In this document: one piece after another, positions 1 to 6,989 of the stretch
Layout: every line of letters begins with the position of its first letter
How positions within the stretch are numbered: position 1 is the first letter of the stretch
NCBI GenBank assembly: GCA_947478655.1
Contig: CANJWU010000001.1
Location: 1-23,377 of the forward strand
DNA: 23,377 nucleotides
DNA from: Sphingobacteriales bacterium
Lineage (GTDB): Bacteria > Bacteroidota > Bacteroidia > Sphingobacteriales > Sphingobacteriaceae
Direction: 5' to 3'
Position numbers and translations under genes: made by a program
Notes under the pieces: model-generated
Told to the model about the DNA's origin: nothing
The model's database searches: none
Seen by the model: the letters and a program-made list of their open reading frames with translations, nothing else

Positions 1-11
1 AAAATTGCCTA

Positions 12-43
12 TTTTTATTCAATAAATATTTTATCTATATTTG
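12..43 (+). promoter_or_regulatory. putative Bacteroidota-type promoter of the porP-gldJ unit
   Basis: TATATTTG at 36-43 matches the Bacteroidota -7 consensus TAnnTTTG at all defined positions. A T-run at 12-16 supplies a 3-of-4 match to the -33 TTTG box about 20 bases upstream. A start of transcription near 48-50 would give a leader of about 40 bases before the ATG at 89. This is motif matching by eye in AT-rich DNA, so chance matches are possible. Confidence 0.45.
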
Positions 44-88
44 ATGTTCTGACTTAGAATAGCAGATATTCTAAAATTGTTTTTACCT

Positions 89-1060
89 ATGTTAAAAAAG
101 AAATTAGGATTATTATTTTTTGGTTTATTGGCCTTAACTGTTGTTAAAGCACAAGACCCTCATTATTCGCAGTTTTACGCAGCGCCTCTTTACCTAAACC
201 CTGCGTTTGCTGGTACTGCAGATGGCCCAAGGGTTATTTTAAATCACCGTAATCAATGGCCAGGAATTAATAAAGCATACCGAAACACCGCTTTCTCTTA
301 CGATCAATATATGCCAAATTTAAATGGCGGAATTGGTATTATGGTTGCAAATGATAATCAAGCAAATGGCGTTTTTAAAGCAACCCGTGTTACGGCTGTT
401 TACTCTTATAATTTAAAAGTAAACAGGAAAATAATGATTAAGCCGGCAATTTCCACTTCTTATTCAGCCAATTCGGTGAATACCAATAATTTAATTTGGG
501 GATACGATGCACAAGGCACACCAATTTATACGACCAACGACCCTTCAGCAGGTAATTTAAATGCCAGCTATTTGGATTTTGGAACAGGTGCTATTTTATT
601 TTCTGAGAACTTTTTTGGAGGTTTCTCTATAGATCATTTAACCGAACCAAACCAATCTTTCGACGGTGGAAATTCACCATTGCCACGCAAATACACGATA
701 CATGCTGGTGGTTTTATTCCAGTTGGTAAAAGACAATATAATGCCTCTATTTCACCAAATATATTATACCAACAACAAGGGTCTAATAGCCAGTTGAATA
801 TTGGTATGTATTATAACAGGGGTCCAGTCGTTGCGGGTACTTGGTATCGTTCTAGTTTTGTAAATGGCGATTCATTTATTGGTCTAGTGGGTTTTAAATA
901 TGATATTTATAAATTTGGATATAGCTATGATATCATTACTTCAGCATTAAGAGCTTCTGCTTCTGGGGCACATGAATTTTCATTGTCAATCCAATTACAA
1001 CAACCACCTTCGAAGGCTAAGGGTAAAAATTACAAACGTGTAAATTGCCCTTCTTTCTAA
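89..1060 (+). CDS. PorP/SprF family type IX secretion system outer membrane protein
   Basis: This is a 323-residue beta-barrel-type protein of the PorP/SprF family. Members act at the outer membrane with the type IX secretion/gliding machinery, and some help secrete particular adhesins. I start it at the ATG at 89; a longer frame opens at a TTG at 77 but adds only four residues ahead of a good signal peptide (MLKKK, hydrophobic stretch, cleavage after KAQ). The mature N-terminus DPHYSQFYAAPLYLNPAFAG is the family hallmark. The rest alternates short polar and hydrophobic strands, as in a porin-like barrel, and ends on an aromatic residue (CPSF). It lies 103 bases upstream of gldJ on the same strand, which supports a T9SS role. 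The family has many paralogues per genome, so it cannot be named porP or sprF proper. Confidence 0.9.
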   Translation: MLKKKLGLLFFGLLALTVVKAQDPHYSQFYAAPLYLNPAFAGTADGPRVILNHRNQWPGINKAYRNTAFSYDQYMPNLNGGIGIMVANDNQANGVFKATRVTAVYSYNLKVNRKIMIKPAISTSYSANSVNTNNLIWGYDAQGTPIYTTNDPSAGNLNASYLDFGTGAILFSENFFGGFSIDHLTEPNQSFDGGNSPLPRKYTIHAGGFIPVGKRQYNASISPNILYQQQGSNSQLNIGMYYNRGPVVAGTWYRSSFVNGDSFIGLVGFKYDIYKFGYSYDIITSALRASASGAHEFSLSIQLQQPPSKAKGKNYKRVNCPSF

Positions 1061-1117
1061 GGATTTGAATAATAATAAATATATTTACTTCGTTAAATCT
1101 TAATTCAACACCGCTTA

Positions 1118-1134
1118 TTTGGCAATTTGCCAAA
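1118..1134 (+). repeat. perfect inverted repeat in the porP-gldJ gap
   Basis: TTTGGCA (1118-1124) and TGCCAAA (1128-1134) are perfect inverted copies around a three-base loop, about 30 bases before the gldJ start. No T-run follows on the plus strand, so it is not a standard terminator for porP. It could be an RNA hairpin in the gldJ leader that affects stability or translation, or an operator half-site pair. The function is unknown. Confidence 0.4.
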
Positions 1135-1163
1135 GAACGCAAAACAAATAAAATAACATACAG

Positions 1164-2579
1164 ATGAAAAAATTAATCAATTTTTCTGTTTACTTTTTGA
1201 TGGCAGGTATGCTAGTTACTGTTTCATCATGTTCTGAGAAATCATCAAGAACAGGTTGGAAATACAACGACAAAAAGAACGGTGGCTTTCAAGTTTACAA
1301 AGACGCAGAACAAGCAACAGGACCAGGTTTAATCTTCATAGAAGGTGGAACTTTTGTAATGGGTTCTATGGAACAAGATTTAGCTTTCGATAATGATAAT
1401 TACGAAAGAAGAGTTTCTGTTTCTTCATTTTATATGGATGAAACCGAAGTTACAAACGTGGACTACTGCGAATATTTATATTGGTTAAAGCGAGTATATG
1501 GCGCAGATTATCCCGAAGTGTATGAAAAAGCATTGCCAGATACTTTAGCTTGGAGAAATCCACTTGGATTTAATGAGCCTTATGTAGATAACTACTTACG
1601 CCATCCAGCCTATAAAAACTATCCAGTAGTAGGTGTTTCATGGACTCAAGCAAATGAATATTGCGCTTGGAGAACTGATCGCGTAAACGAAAGAATTTTA
1701 ATTGAGAAGGGAATCTTAAAAGACAATCCTAATCAAGTAAACGAAGACAACTTCAATACACAAGCATATCTTTCTGGCCAATACGAAGGGATGGTTAAAA
1801 AGAATTTGAAAAATTTAGATCCAAATGGCGAGCCAACGCGTCGTGTGCGTTTAGAAGATGGTATTTTATTGCCTAATTACCGTTTGCCAACAGAAGCAGA
1901 ATGGGAATATGCAGCAAAAGCATTGAAAGGAAATTCGCAATTCGAAAATGTAAATCAAAAAAGACTTTATGCTTGGAATGGTTTAACTACGCGTGATCCA
2001 GAAGGAAAAGGAAAAGGGATTTTGTATGCCAATTACAAGAGAGGTCGTGGAGATAACATGGGTGTGGCTGGTTATTTAAATGATAGCTACGACATTACTG
2101 GTCCGGTAAGTGCATTTGTACCAAACGATTTCGGTTTATATAATATGGCAGGAAATGTGAGTGAGTGGGTGATGGATGTTTACCGTCCTTTGTCACCAGA
2201 AGATAAAAGCGATTTCAATCCATTCCGTGGAAATGTATATACTAAACCTGCTACAGATGCCGATGGAAACATTGCAGAGAAAGATAGCTTAGGACATGTA
2301 AAAAGAGTGGATGATTACGATGCATACGCAAGCCCTGATAAACGCGGTGACATTGACGATGAGTCTATGTATGCTTATGGTGTAACCAGCATGATCAATA
2401 ACAAAGCTAGAGTATACAAAGGTGGATCTTGGAATGATCGTGCTTATTTCTTGAATCCTGGTGTTCGCAGATTCATGGACGAAGACGCTTCTACATCAGA
2501 CATCGGATTCCGTTGCGCAATGGTGAGATTAGGATCACAAGACGCAAAGAAATTTAAAGCTAGAAAACCTAATAAATAA
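1164..2579 (+). CDS. gldJ: gliding motility lipoprotein GldJ
   Basis: This is an outer-membrane lipoprotein of the formylglycine-generating-enzyme (FGE-sulfatase) fold, needed for gliding and type IX secretion in Flavobacterium-like species. The 471 residues begin with a lipoprotein signal whose lipobox VSSC makes Cys23 the acylated residue. The FGE-like domain spans about 52-455, with FIEGGTFVMG (58-67), YRLPTEAEWEYAAK (239-252), NMAGNVSEWVMD (327-338), YKGGSWNDRAYF (418-429) and IGFRCAMVR (447-455). The N-terminal part after the lipid anchor (GWKYNDKKNGGF) and the segment VDYCEYLYWLKRVYG are what I know from GldJ rather than GldK. It is somewhat shorter than the roughly 560-residue Flavobacterium protein. 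FGE-fold gliding lipoproteins are structural, and I infer no sulfatase-activating chemistry. An intrinsic terminator follows at once; no gldK/L/M/N genes follow. Confidence 0.87.
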   Translation: MKKLINFSVYFLMAGMLVTVSSCSEKSSRTGWKYNDKKNGGFQVYKDAEQATGPGLIFIEGGTFVMGSMEQDLAFDNDNYERRVSVSSFYMDETEVTNVDYCEYLYWLKRVYGADYPEVYEKALPDTLAWRNPLGFNEPYVDNYLRHPAYKNYPVVGVSWTQANEYCAWRTDRVNERILIEKGILKDNPNQVNEDNFNTQAYLSGQYEGMVKKNLKNLDPNGEPTRRVRLEDGILLPNYRLPTEAEWEYAAKALKGNSQFENVNQKRLYAWNGLTTRDPEGKGKGILYANYKRGRGDNMGVAGYLNDSYDITGPVSAFVPNDFGLYNMAGNVSEWVMDVYRPLSPEDKSDFNPFRGNVYTKPATDADGNIAEKDSLGHVKRVDDYDAYASPDKRGDIDDESMYAYGVTSMINNKARVYKGGSWNDRAYFLNPGVRRFMDEDASTSDIGFRCAMVRLGSQDAKKFKARKPNK

Positions 2580-2601
2580 TTATAGCCATAAAATATTTAC
2601 A

Positions 2602-2630
2602 CCCTCGGATTGCATCCGGGGGTTTTTTTT
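2602..2630 (+). terminator. intrinsic terminator after gldJ
   Basis: A nine-pair stem (2602-2610 with 2614-2622, one T-G wobble at 2605/2619) closes a three-base TGC loop. Eight consecutive Ts follow at 2623-2630. The stem is GC-rich against a very AT-rich background, the classic form of a Rho-independent terminator. It begins 22 bases past the gldJ stop and ends three bases before the ATG of the next gene. Confidence 0.92.
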
Positions 2631-2633
2631 GAT

Positions 2634-3413
2634 ATGCAAGAAGGCGGTTTAAGATTTTCGGAAAATACAAGTATAGCAAAGCACCCATTGGTGTCTGTTA
2701 TAACGGTCGTATACAATAGCGAACAGCTTATTGAACGCACCTTGCGTTCGGTTGCAAATCAAACTGCAAAAAACATAGAACATGTAATTATCGACGGGGC
2801 TTCTAAAGATCAAACACTCGCTTTGGTAAAATCTTTTCCAAACGGTGTTGCTTATTGGCTTTCGGAGCGAGATAATGGAATTTACGATGCCATGAATAAA
2901 GGCATCGAAAAAGCAAATGGAAGCTATCTTATTTTTTTAAATTCGGGCGATGAGTTTTTCGCAGACGATACCATTGAAAAAGTATTTCTAAATAATGAAA
3001 ATGCCGATGTGTATTATGGCGATACCATCATCACCAACGAACAAGGCGAGATTTTAAGAAACAGAAGATTGCGACCGCCCAACAGTCTCTCGTGGCAAAG
3101 TATGCAAATGGGAATGGTGGTTTGTCACCAATCTGTTTTTGTGAAAAAAACCATTGCCGTTTCTTATCAAATAAAGTATCGCATTTCGGCAGATATTGAT
3201 TGGCTTATTCGCTGTTTAAAACAAGCAAAAATGGTTTGCAATACCGGCTTGGTTATTTCAAAATTTTTGGATGGTGGTATGTCGCAAACCAATCAGCGAA
3301 AGGGTTTGCAAGAACGCTACGAAGTATTAAATTTTCATTTTGGCTATGTAAAAAACGCTTTCAATCATTTAAAAATGATTGGACGATTGCTTGCCAATAA
3401 ATTAGGAAATTAA
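2634..3413 (+). CDS. family 2 glycosyltransferase (WcaE-like)
   Basis: This is an inverting GT-A glycosyltransferase that would move a sugar from a nucleotide-sugar donor onto a polysaccharide or lipid-linked acceptor on the cytoplasmic side. From the ATG at 2634 it has 259 residues. PLVSVITVVYNSE (18-30) opens the Rossmann-like domain, and IDGASKD (53-59) is the donor pocket. RDNGIYDAMNKG (79-90) and FLNSGDEF (101-108, the DxD-equivalent region with SGD) are typical of the WcaE-like subgroup. CHQSVF (164-169) and SADID (185-189) are the later acceptor-side motifs. The frame can be extended to a TTG at 2610, but that lies inside the upstream terminator stem, so I reject it. No other polysaccharide genes are nearby, so the acceptor is unknown. 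Its stop codon overlaps that of the convergent gene in TTAA at 3410-3413. Confidence 0.87.
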   Translation: MQEGGLRFSENTSIAKHPLVSVITVVYNSEQLIERTLRSVANQTAKNIEHVIIDGASKDQTLALVKSFPNGVAYWLSERDNGIYDAMNKGIEKANGSYLIFLNSGDEFFADDTIEKVFLNNENADVYYGDTIITNEQGEILRNRRLRPPNSLSWQSMQMGMVVCHQSVFVKKTIAVSYQIKYRISADIDWLIRCLKQAKMVCNTGLVISKFLDGGMSQTNQRKGLQERYEVLNFHFGYVKNAFNHLKMIGRLLANKLGN

Positions 3414-4009
3414 AAAATAGATTTCATAGCAGACCACCAAATTACTTTTTGCGCTTGGTTACTGCTGAGTTCTTCTAAAGAACTGGCTAGTAAAAATGGG
3501 CAGTCCGCTATTCGAAATACCGTGTTAATAGCTATATCTTTTTCGATACCAATTTTAGCTAATTCGATACCAAAACCAATCACTTTATTGCAGCTAAAAA
3601 ATTCTTTTAAGGATTCAAAATGAAGCGATTCGCATTGTTGTAAATTAACAATAGCCACATCTCTTAATTCTAGTTTAAGCGCTGCCAAAGTTTTCTCTAA
3701 TAGTAGCAGGTCTTTTGGGGAAATAATTTCTGTTTTTAATGGCTGGTCTATCAGTATTAAAATGTATTTATTGTTCTCTCCAAGGTAATTGTAATGGGCC
3801 GTTGTAGGCGCCTCCGCAGTAGAGCGCAAAATTTCTTGTGCTGAAGCATTAGCTGGTTCGGCGGCAATTACTTGTTTTTCTATATTCGGCTCTTTTGCAA
3901 TTAAACTAGCTTGCTCCAATTGACTTGTAGCTTCGGATATATGATAAACATCCGAGCCTAAAAGGGCGGTTAAAACGGCTGAATCAGTAGAAATAAGTGG
4001 ATTTTGCAT
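3410..4009 (-). CDS. uncharacterised protein, possibly with a HolD/uracil-glycosylase-like C-terminal domain
   Basis: I do not recognise this 199-residue protein with certainty. Residues 1-70 are polar and Ala/Glu/Gln-rich with little sign of fold. Residues 74-199 look like a compact alpha/beta domain: a strand KYILILIDQP (81-90), a helix around 98-113, a strand DVAIVNLQ (117-124), a strand KVIGFGIEL (142-150), and the closing segment SLEELSSNQAQKVIWWSAMK (177-196). That closing pattern, 'pxxLxxNxxxKxxxWxxl', resembles the C-terminal helix of family 4/5 uracil-DNA glycosylases and of HolD (DNA polymerase III psi), which shares that fold. No glycosylase active-site motif is visible, so a non-catalytic, HolD-like role is the better inference, and it is weak. 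There is no signal peptide, so it is likely cytoplasmic. It is transcribed alone, divergently from the chaperone cluster and convergent with the glycosyltransferase. Confidence 0.72.
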   Translation of the reverse strand: MQNPLISTDSAVLTALLGSDVYHISEATSQLEQASLIAKEPNIEKQVIAAEPANASAQEILRSTAEAPTTAHYNYLGENNKYILILIDQPLKTEIISPKDLLLLEKTLAALKLELRDVAIVNLQQCESLHFESLKEFFSCNKVIGFGIELAKIGIEKDIAINTVFRIADCPFLLASSLEELSSNQAQKVIWWSAMKSIF

Positions 4010-4020
4010 GGCTTGTTCTG

Positions 4021-4052
4021 TAAAAGTATCATTTTTTTAATTTACATACCAA
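4021..4052 (-). promoter_or_regulatory. possible promoter of the small minus-strand gene
   Basis: Read on the minus strand, TTGG (forward 4049-4052), a 20-base spacer and TACTTTTA (forward 4021-4028) approximate the Bacteroidota -33 TTTG / -7 TAnnTTTG promoter, with one defined mismatch in the -7 box. It would leave a leader of only a few bases before the ATG at 4009. Confidence 0.3.
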
Positions 4053-4059
4053 TTGCTGC

Positions 4060-4121
4060 CCTAAATACGTTGAAACAATTGAAAATTGTCCTAAATTAGC
4101 GAACCTAAAACAAACCTAAAT
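4060..4121 (+). repeat. four short direct repeats CCTAAA(T/A)
   Basis: CCTAAAT occurs at 4060-4066, 4090-4096 and 4115-4121, and CCTAAAA at 4104-4110, within the 137-base divergent intergenic region. Spacings between starts are 30, 14 and 11. They flank and overlap the suggested promoter and could be regulator contact sites, though A/T-rich hexamers recur by chance in such DNA. Confidence 0.35.
4069..4099 (+). promoter_or_regulatory. possible promoter of the peptidyl-prolyl isomerase cluster
   Basis: GTTG at 4069-4072, a 19-base spacer and TAAATTAG at 4092-4099 fit the Bacteroidota promoter pattern with one mismatch in each box. Transcription would start near 4103, about 44 bases before the ATG at 4147. 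The same gap carries four CCTAAA motifs, one of which overlaps this -7 box. Confidence 0.4.
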
Positions 4122-4146
4122 CAAAAATTTTAATTTTATATTTTTT

Positions 4147-6117
4147 ATGAAGAATTTAACTTGGTCAAAGAAAATTTATTTTTCAGCAGCTACAATGCTT
4201 TTTGGATTCGGTGCATTTGCACAAAATACCAATACCCTCATGACGGTAGGTAGCGACAAAGTAGGCAAGCAAGAATTTGAAAATGTTTTCAAAAAGAATA
4301 ACTCAAAAATGGCGGCTAATCCAGATGAGAAAACATTAAGAGAGTATTTAGATTTATATATCAACTTTAAATTAAAAGTACTAGAAGCAAAAAGTTTCGG
4401 TATGGATACTGCAGCTTCTTTCAAAAAAGAACTAGCGGGTTATCGTAAACAATTAGCGGCACCTTACTTAACAGATAAAGAAGTTACGGAACAATTAATC
4501 AACGAAGCTTACGATCGTTCTAAAAAAGAAATCAGAGCAAGTCATATTTTAATTAATTGTAAAGAAGATGCCAGCGCAAAAGACACGCTTGCTGCTTACA
4601 ATAAAATTATGGCTATTCGTAAAAAAATATTAGAGAAAAAAGAAGATTTTGGAAAAGTGGCCATGGAATCATCAGAAGATCCTAGCGCAAAAACCAACAA
4701 AGGAGATTTAGGGTTCTTTAGTGTCTTTGCCATGGTGTACTCCTTCGAAAACGCTTGTTACAAAGCAAAGCAAGGAACCGTAACGATGCCTTTCAGAACA
4801 AAATATGGTTACCATATTGTCAAAGTGGTAGATTCAAGACCTGCCCAAGGCGAAGTAAAAGTGGCTCATATTATGTTGAGAGCAACTGCTAAACTTAGCA
4901 AAGAAGATTCGCTAAGAAACCAAAATAAAATTAACGAAGTTTACAATTTGCTTTCAAGCGGACAAAAATTCGAAGAGCTTGCAAAGCAATATTCAGAAGA
5001 TAAAGGATCTGCAAAAAATGGCGGAATATTACCTGTATTTGGTACAGGCAAAATGGTGCCCGAATTTGAATCAGAAGCTTTTGCACTTAAAAACGTAAAT
5101 GATTATAGCAAACCTTTTACTACCTCTTATGGATGGCATATTGTAAAACTAGTAGAACGCAAATCGTTGCCATCATTTGATGCAGCTAAAGCAGATATCA
5201 AAGCAAAAATTAGTCGCGATTCAAGAGCAGATATTAACAAGCAATCATTTATTGTGAAGTTAAAAAAGGAATACAAATTTATCGAGACACCAGCATCGCT
5301 GAAAAAATTCTATTCAAAAGCAGATTCTGCCATTGCGCTTAGTGCTTTCAAAAAGCAAGAAACAGCAAACCCCAAAGATCCTATTTTTACAATAGGCTCA
5401 ACAGTTTATACGGTAGCTGATTACGCAGATTATTTGACACAGTATCAGTTTAATATGTTAAAAGACAATATGCCAAAGGCAAAAAAAGATGCCTATGATA
5501 ATTTTGTGAATAAAACATTATTGGATTACGAAGAAAATAGATTAGATCAAAAATATCCAGAATTTAAAACCTTGATGGAGGAATATAGAGATGGAATTTT
5601 ATTGTTCGAATTAACAGATCAAAAGGTTTGGTCTGCTGCTGTAAAAGATACCGCAGGTTTAGAATTATTTTTCGAACAAAATAAAGCGAACTACCAATGG
5701 GCAGATCGTTTAGATGCAAAAATTTATACTTGCGCAAACGAAGCCATCGCAAATGAGGTTCGTAAAATTATCAAGAATAAAAAAATTACAGAAGATTCTT
5801 TATTAAGAAGAATAAACAAAAGCAATCCACTTAATTTGTCAATCAAATCGGATAAGTTTGAAAAAGGGGAGAACGCAATTATTGATGGCATCGTTTGGAA
5901 AAAGAGCGTGACGCCAAATATGGTAGCAAACAACACCGTAGTATTTGTAAAAGTAAATGCCAAATTAAACGCACAAACCAAAGCCTTAAACGAAGTGAGA
6001 GGAACTGTTACAGCAGACTATCAGAACAAGTTAGAGAAAGAATGGATTGGCGTTTTAAAACAAAAATACCCGGTACAAGTAGACGATGCAGTATTCCGCA
6101 CTTTGTTTGCTAAATAA
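4147..6117 (+). CDS. periplasmic peptidyl-prolyl isomerase/chaperone with two parvulin domains
   Basis: This is a SurA/PpiD-like folding factor: parvulin domains isomerise X-Pro bonds and the helical N- and C-terminal regions hold unfolded secreted or outer-membrane proteins. The 656 residues start with a cleavable signal peptide (KK, hydrophobic core, cleavage after GAFAQ, about residue 26). A SurA_N-like helical region covers about 30-128. Parvulin 1 runs about 129-229 (IRASHILI at its start, GDLGFFS in the middle, YGYHIVKV at its end) and parvulin 2 about 237-337 (KVAHIML to YGWHIVKL). A long C-terminal region (about 340-656) has no motif I recognise and probably completes the chaperone module. 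It is the first gene of a cluster: the next gene starts 11 bases after its stop. It is longer than E. coli SurA (428 residues) because of the C-terminal extension. Confidence 0.9.
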   Translation: MKNLTWSKKIYFSAATMLFGFGAFAQNTNTLMTVGSDKVGKQEFENVFKKNNSKMAANPDEKTLREYLDLYINFKLKVLEAKSFGMDTAASFKKELAGYRKQLAAPYLTDKEVTEQLINEAYDRSKKEIRASHILINCKEDASAKDTLAAYNKIMAIRKKILEKKEDFGKVAMESSEDPSAKTNKGDLGFFSVFAMVYSFENACYKAKQGTVTMPFRTKYGYHIVKVVDSRPAQGEVKVAHIMLRATAKLSKEDSLRNQNKINEVYNLLSSGQKFEELAKQYSEDKGSAKNGGILPVFGTGKMVPEFESEAFALKNVNDYSKPFTTSYGWHIVKLVERKSLPSFDAAKADIKAKISRDSRADINKQSFIVKLKKEYKFIETPASLKKFYSKADSAIALSAFKKQETANPKDPIFTIGSTVYTVADYADYLTQYQFNMLKDNMPKAKKDAYDNFVNKTLLDYEENRLDQKYPEFKTLMEEYRDGILLFELTDQKVWSAAVKDTAGLELFFEQNKANYQWADRLDAKIYTCANEAIANEVRKIIKNKKITEDSLLRRINKSNPLNLSIKSDKFEKGENAIIDGIVWKKSVTPNMVANNTVVFVKVNAKLNAQTKALNEVRGTVTADYQNKLEKEWIGVLKQKYPVQVDDAVFRTLFAK

Positions 6118-6128
6118 ATAACTTAATA

Positions 6129-6989
6129 ATGCGTGTAATTGGAATTTTACTTTTGTTGAGCTTGAGTGCATGCGATGATATCGCAAGTATTATCGGTGCT
6201 AAAGAAAAACCAATTGCACGCGTTTTCGATAAAGAATTACTTCCTTCAGATTTAATTAATATTGTTCCGAAAGGCACGTCCAAAAATGATAGTATCGAGA
6301 TTGTAAAAGCCTATGTTGAAAATTGGGTTAAACAAGAAGTGATTTTAAAGCAAGCTATAGATAACGCTAATTTAGACCAAGCAGCAATCGATTTGCAATT
6401 AGCAAACTATAAAAACTCTTTGGTTATATATACCTACGAAGAACAATTGGTTGCACAAAAATTAGATACAACGGTTTCGGAAAAAGAATTACTTGATTTT
6501 TATACTAACAATAAAGATAATTTTGAGTTAAAGAAGAGCATTGTGAAGGCATCCTTTATTAAGCTAGCCAAAAATGCTGCTCAATTAAACTTGGTAAAGA
6601 AATGGTTTAATTCTGCTAGACCAAGAGATAAAGCAGACTTAGAAACTTATTGTATGCAATTTGCCAGTGATTATCTTTTTGCAGATACCACTTGGCAATA
6701 CCTAGATGATTTACAATCAAAAATTCCATTGGGTAAATTTTCGGAGGACGCCATTTTACAAAAAGGTAAACGCTTAGAATTCTCAGACGCTAACTTTATT
6801 TACCTGGTTTTTATAAAAGATTTTATGTACAGAGAAGAAACCTCTCCGTTATCATTTGAAATCGATAATATTAGAAATAGTATTATCAATAAAAGAAAGT
6901 TAGTCTTGATCAATAGCATGGAACAAGGGGTTTATCAAAAGGCCATTGCAGACAAAGACATAGAAATTAATTTGGATGAAAAAAAATAA
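6129..6989 (+). CDS. SurA-N-like lipoprotein without a parvulin domain
   Basis: This 286-residue lipoprotein has the lipobox LSAC, with Cys15 as the lipid site. Two aspartates follow the Cys; in Bacteroidota, acidic residues just after the cysteine are part of a surface-export signal in some lineages, so its membrane and side are uncertain. After the anchor, ARVFDKELLPSDLINIVP (29-46) and the helices at about 55-125 resemble the N-terminal chaperone region of SurA/PpiD, ending in KELLDFYTNNKDNFEL, the usual lead-in to a parvulin domain. The expected parvulin signature (HILI ... GDLG ... GYHIV) is absent; the next stretch (KASFIKLAKNAAQL) begins like one but does not continue. It sits between two parvulin chaperones, 11 bases after the first and overlapping the second, so a role in the same periplasmic folding pathway is inferred. 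Confidence 0.8.
   Translation: MRVIGILLLLSLSACDDIASIIGAKEKPIARVFDKELLPSDLINIVPKGTSKNDSIEIVKAYVENWVKQEVILKQAIDNANLDQAAIDLQLANYKNSLVIYTYEEQLVAQKLDTTVSEKELLDFYTNNKDNFELKKSIVKASFIKLAKNAAQLNLVKKWFNSARPRDKADLETYCMQFASDYLFADTTWQYLDDLQSKIPLGKFSEDAILQKGKRLEFSDANFIYLVFIKDFMYREETSPLSFEIDNIRNSIINKRKLVLINSMEQGVYQKAIADKDIEINLDEKK

Noticed and set aside
77..88. TTG start adding four residues to the PorP/SprF protein
   Set aside because: The ATG at 89 gives a standard signal peptide; the extension adds nothing family-like.
1064..1087. Promoter-like TTTG / TATATTTA upstream of gldJ
   Set aside because: The spacer is only 12 bases, against about 19-21 for the Bacteroidota promoter; gldJ is more likely read from the porP promoter.
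2610..2633. Upstream TTG start for the glycosyltransferase
   Set aside because: It lies inside the gldJ terminator stem and would translate the T-tract; the ATG at 2634 precedes the conserved domain by a normal distance.
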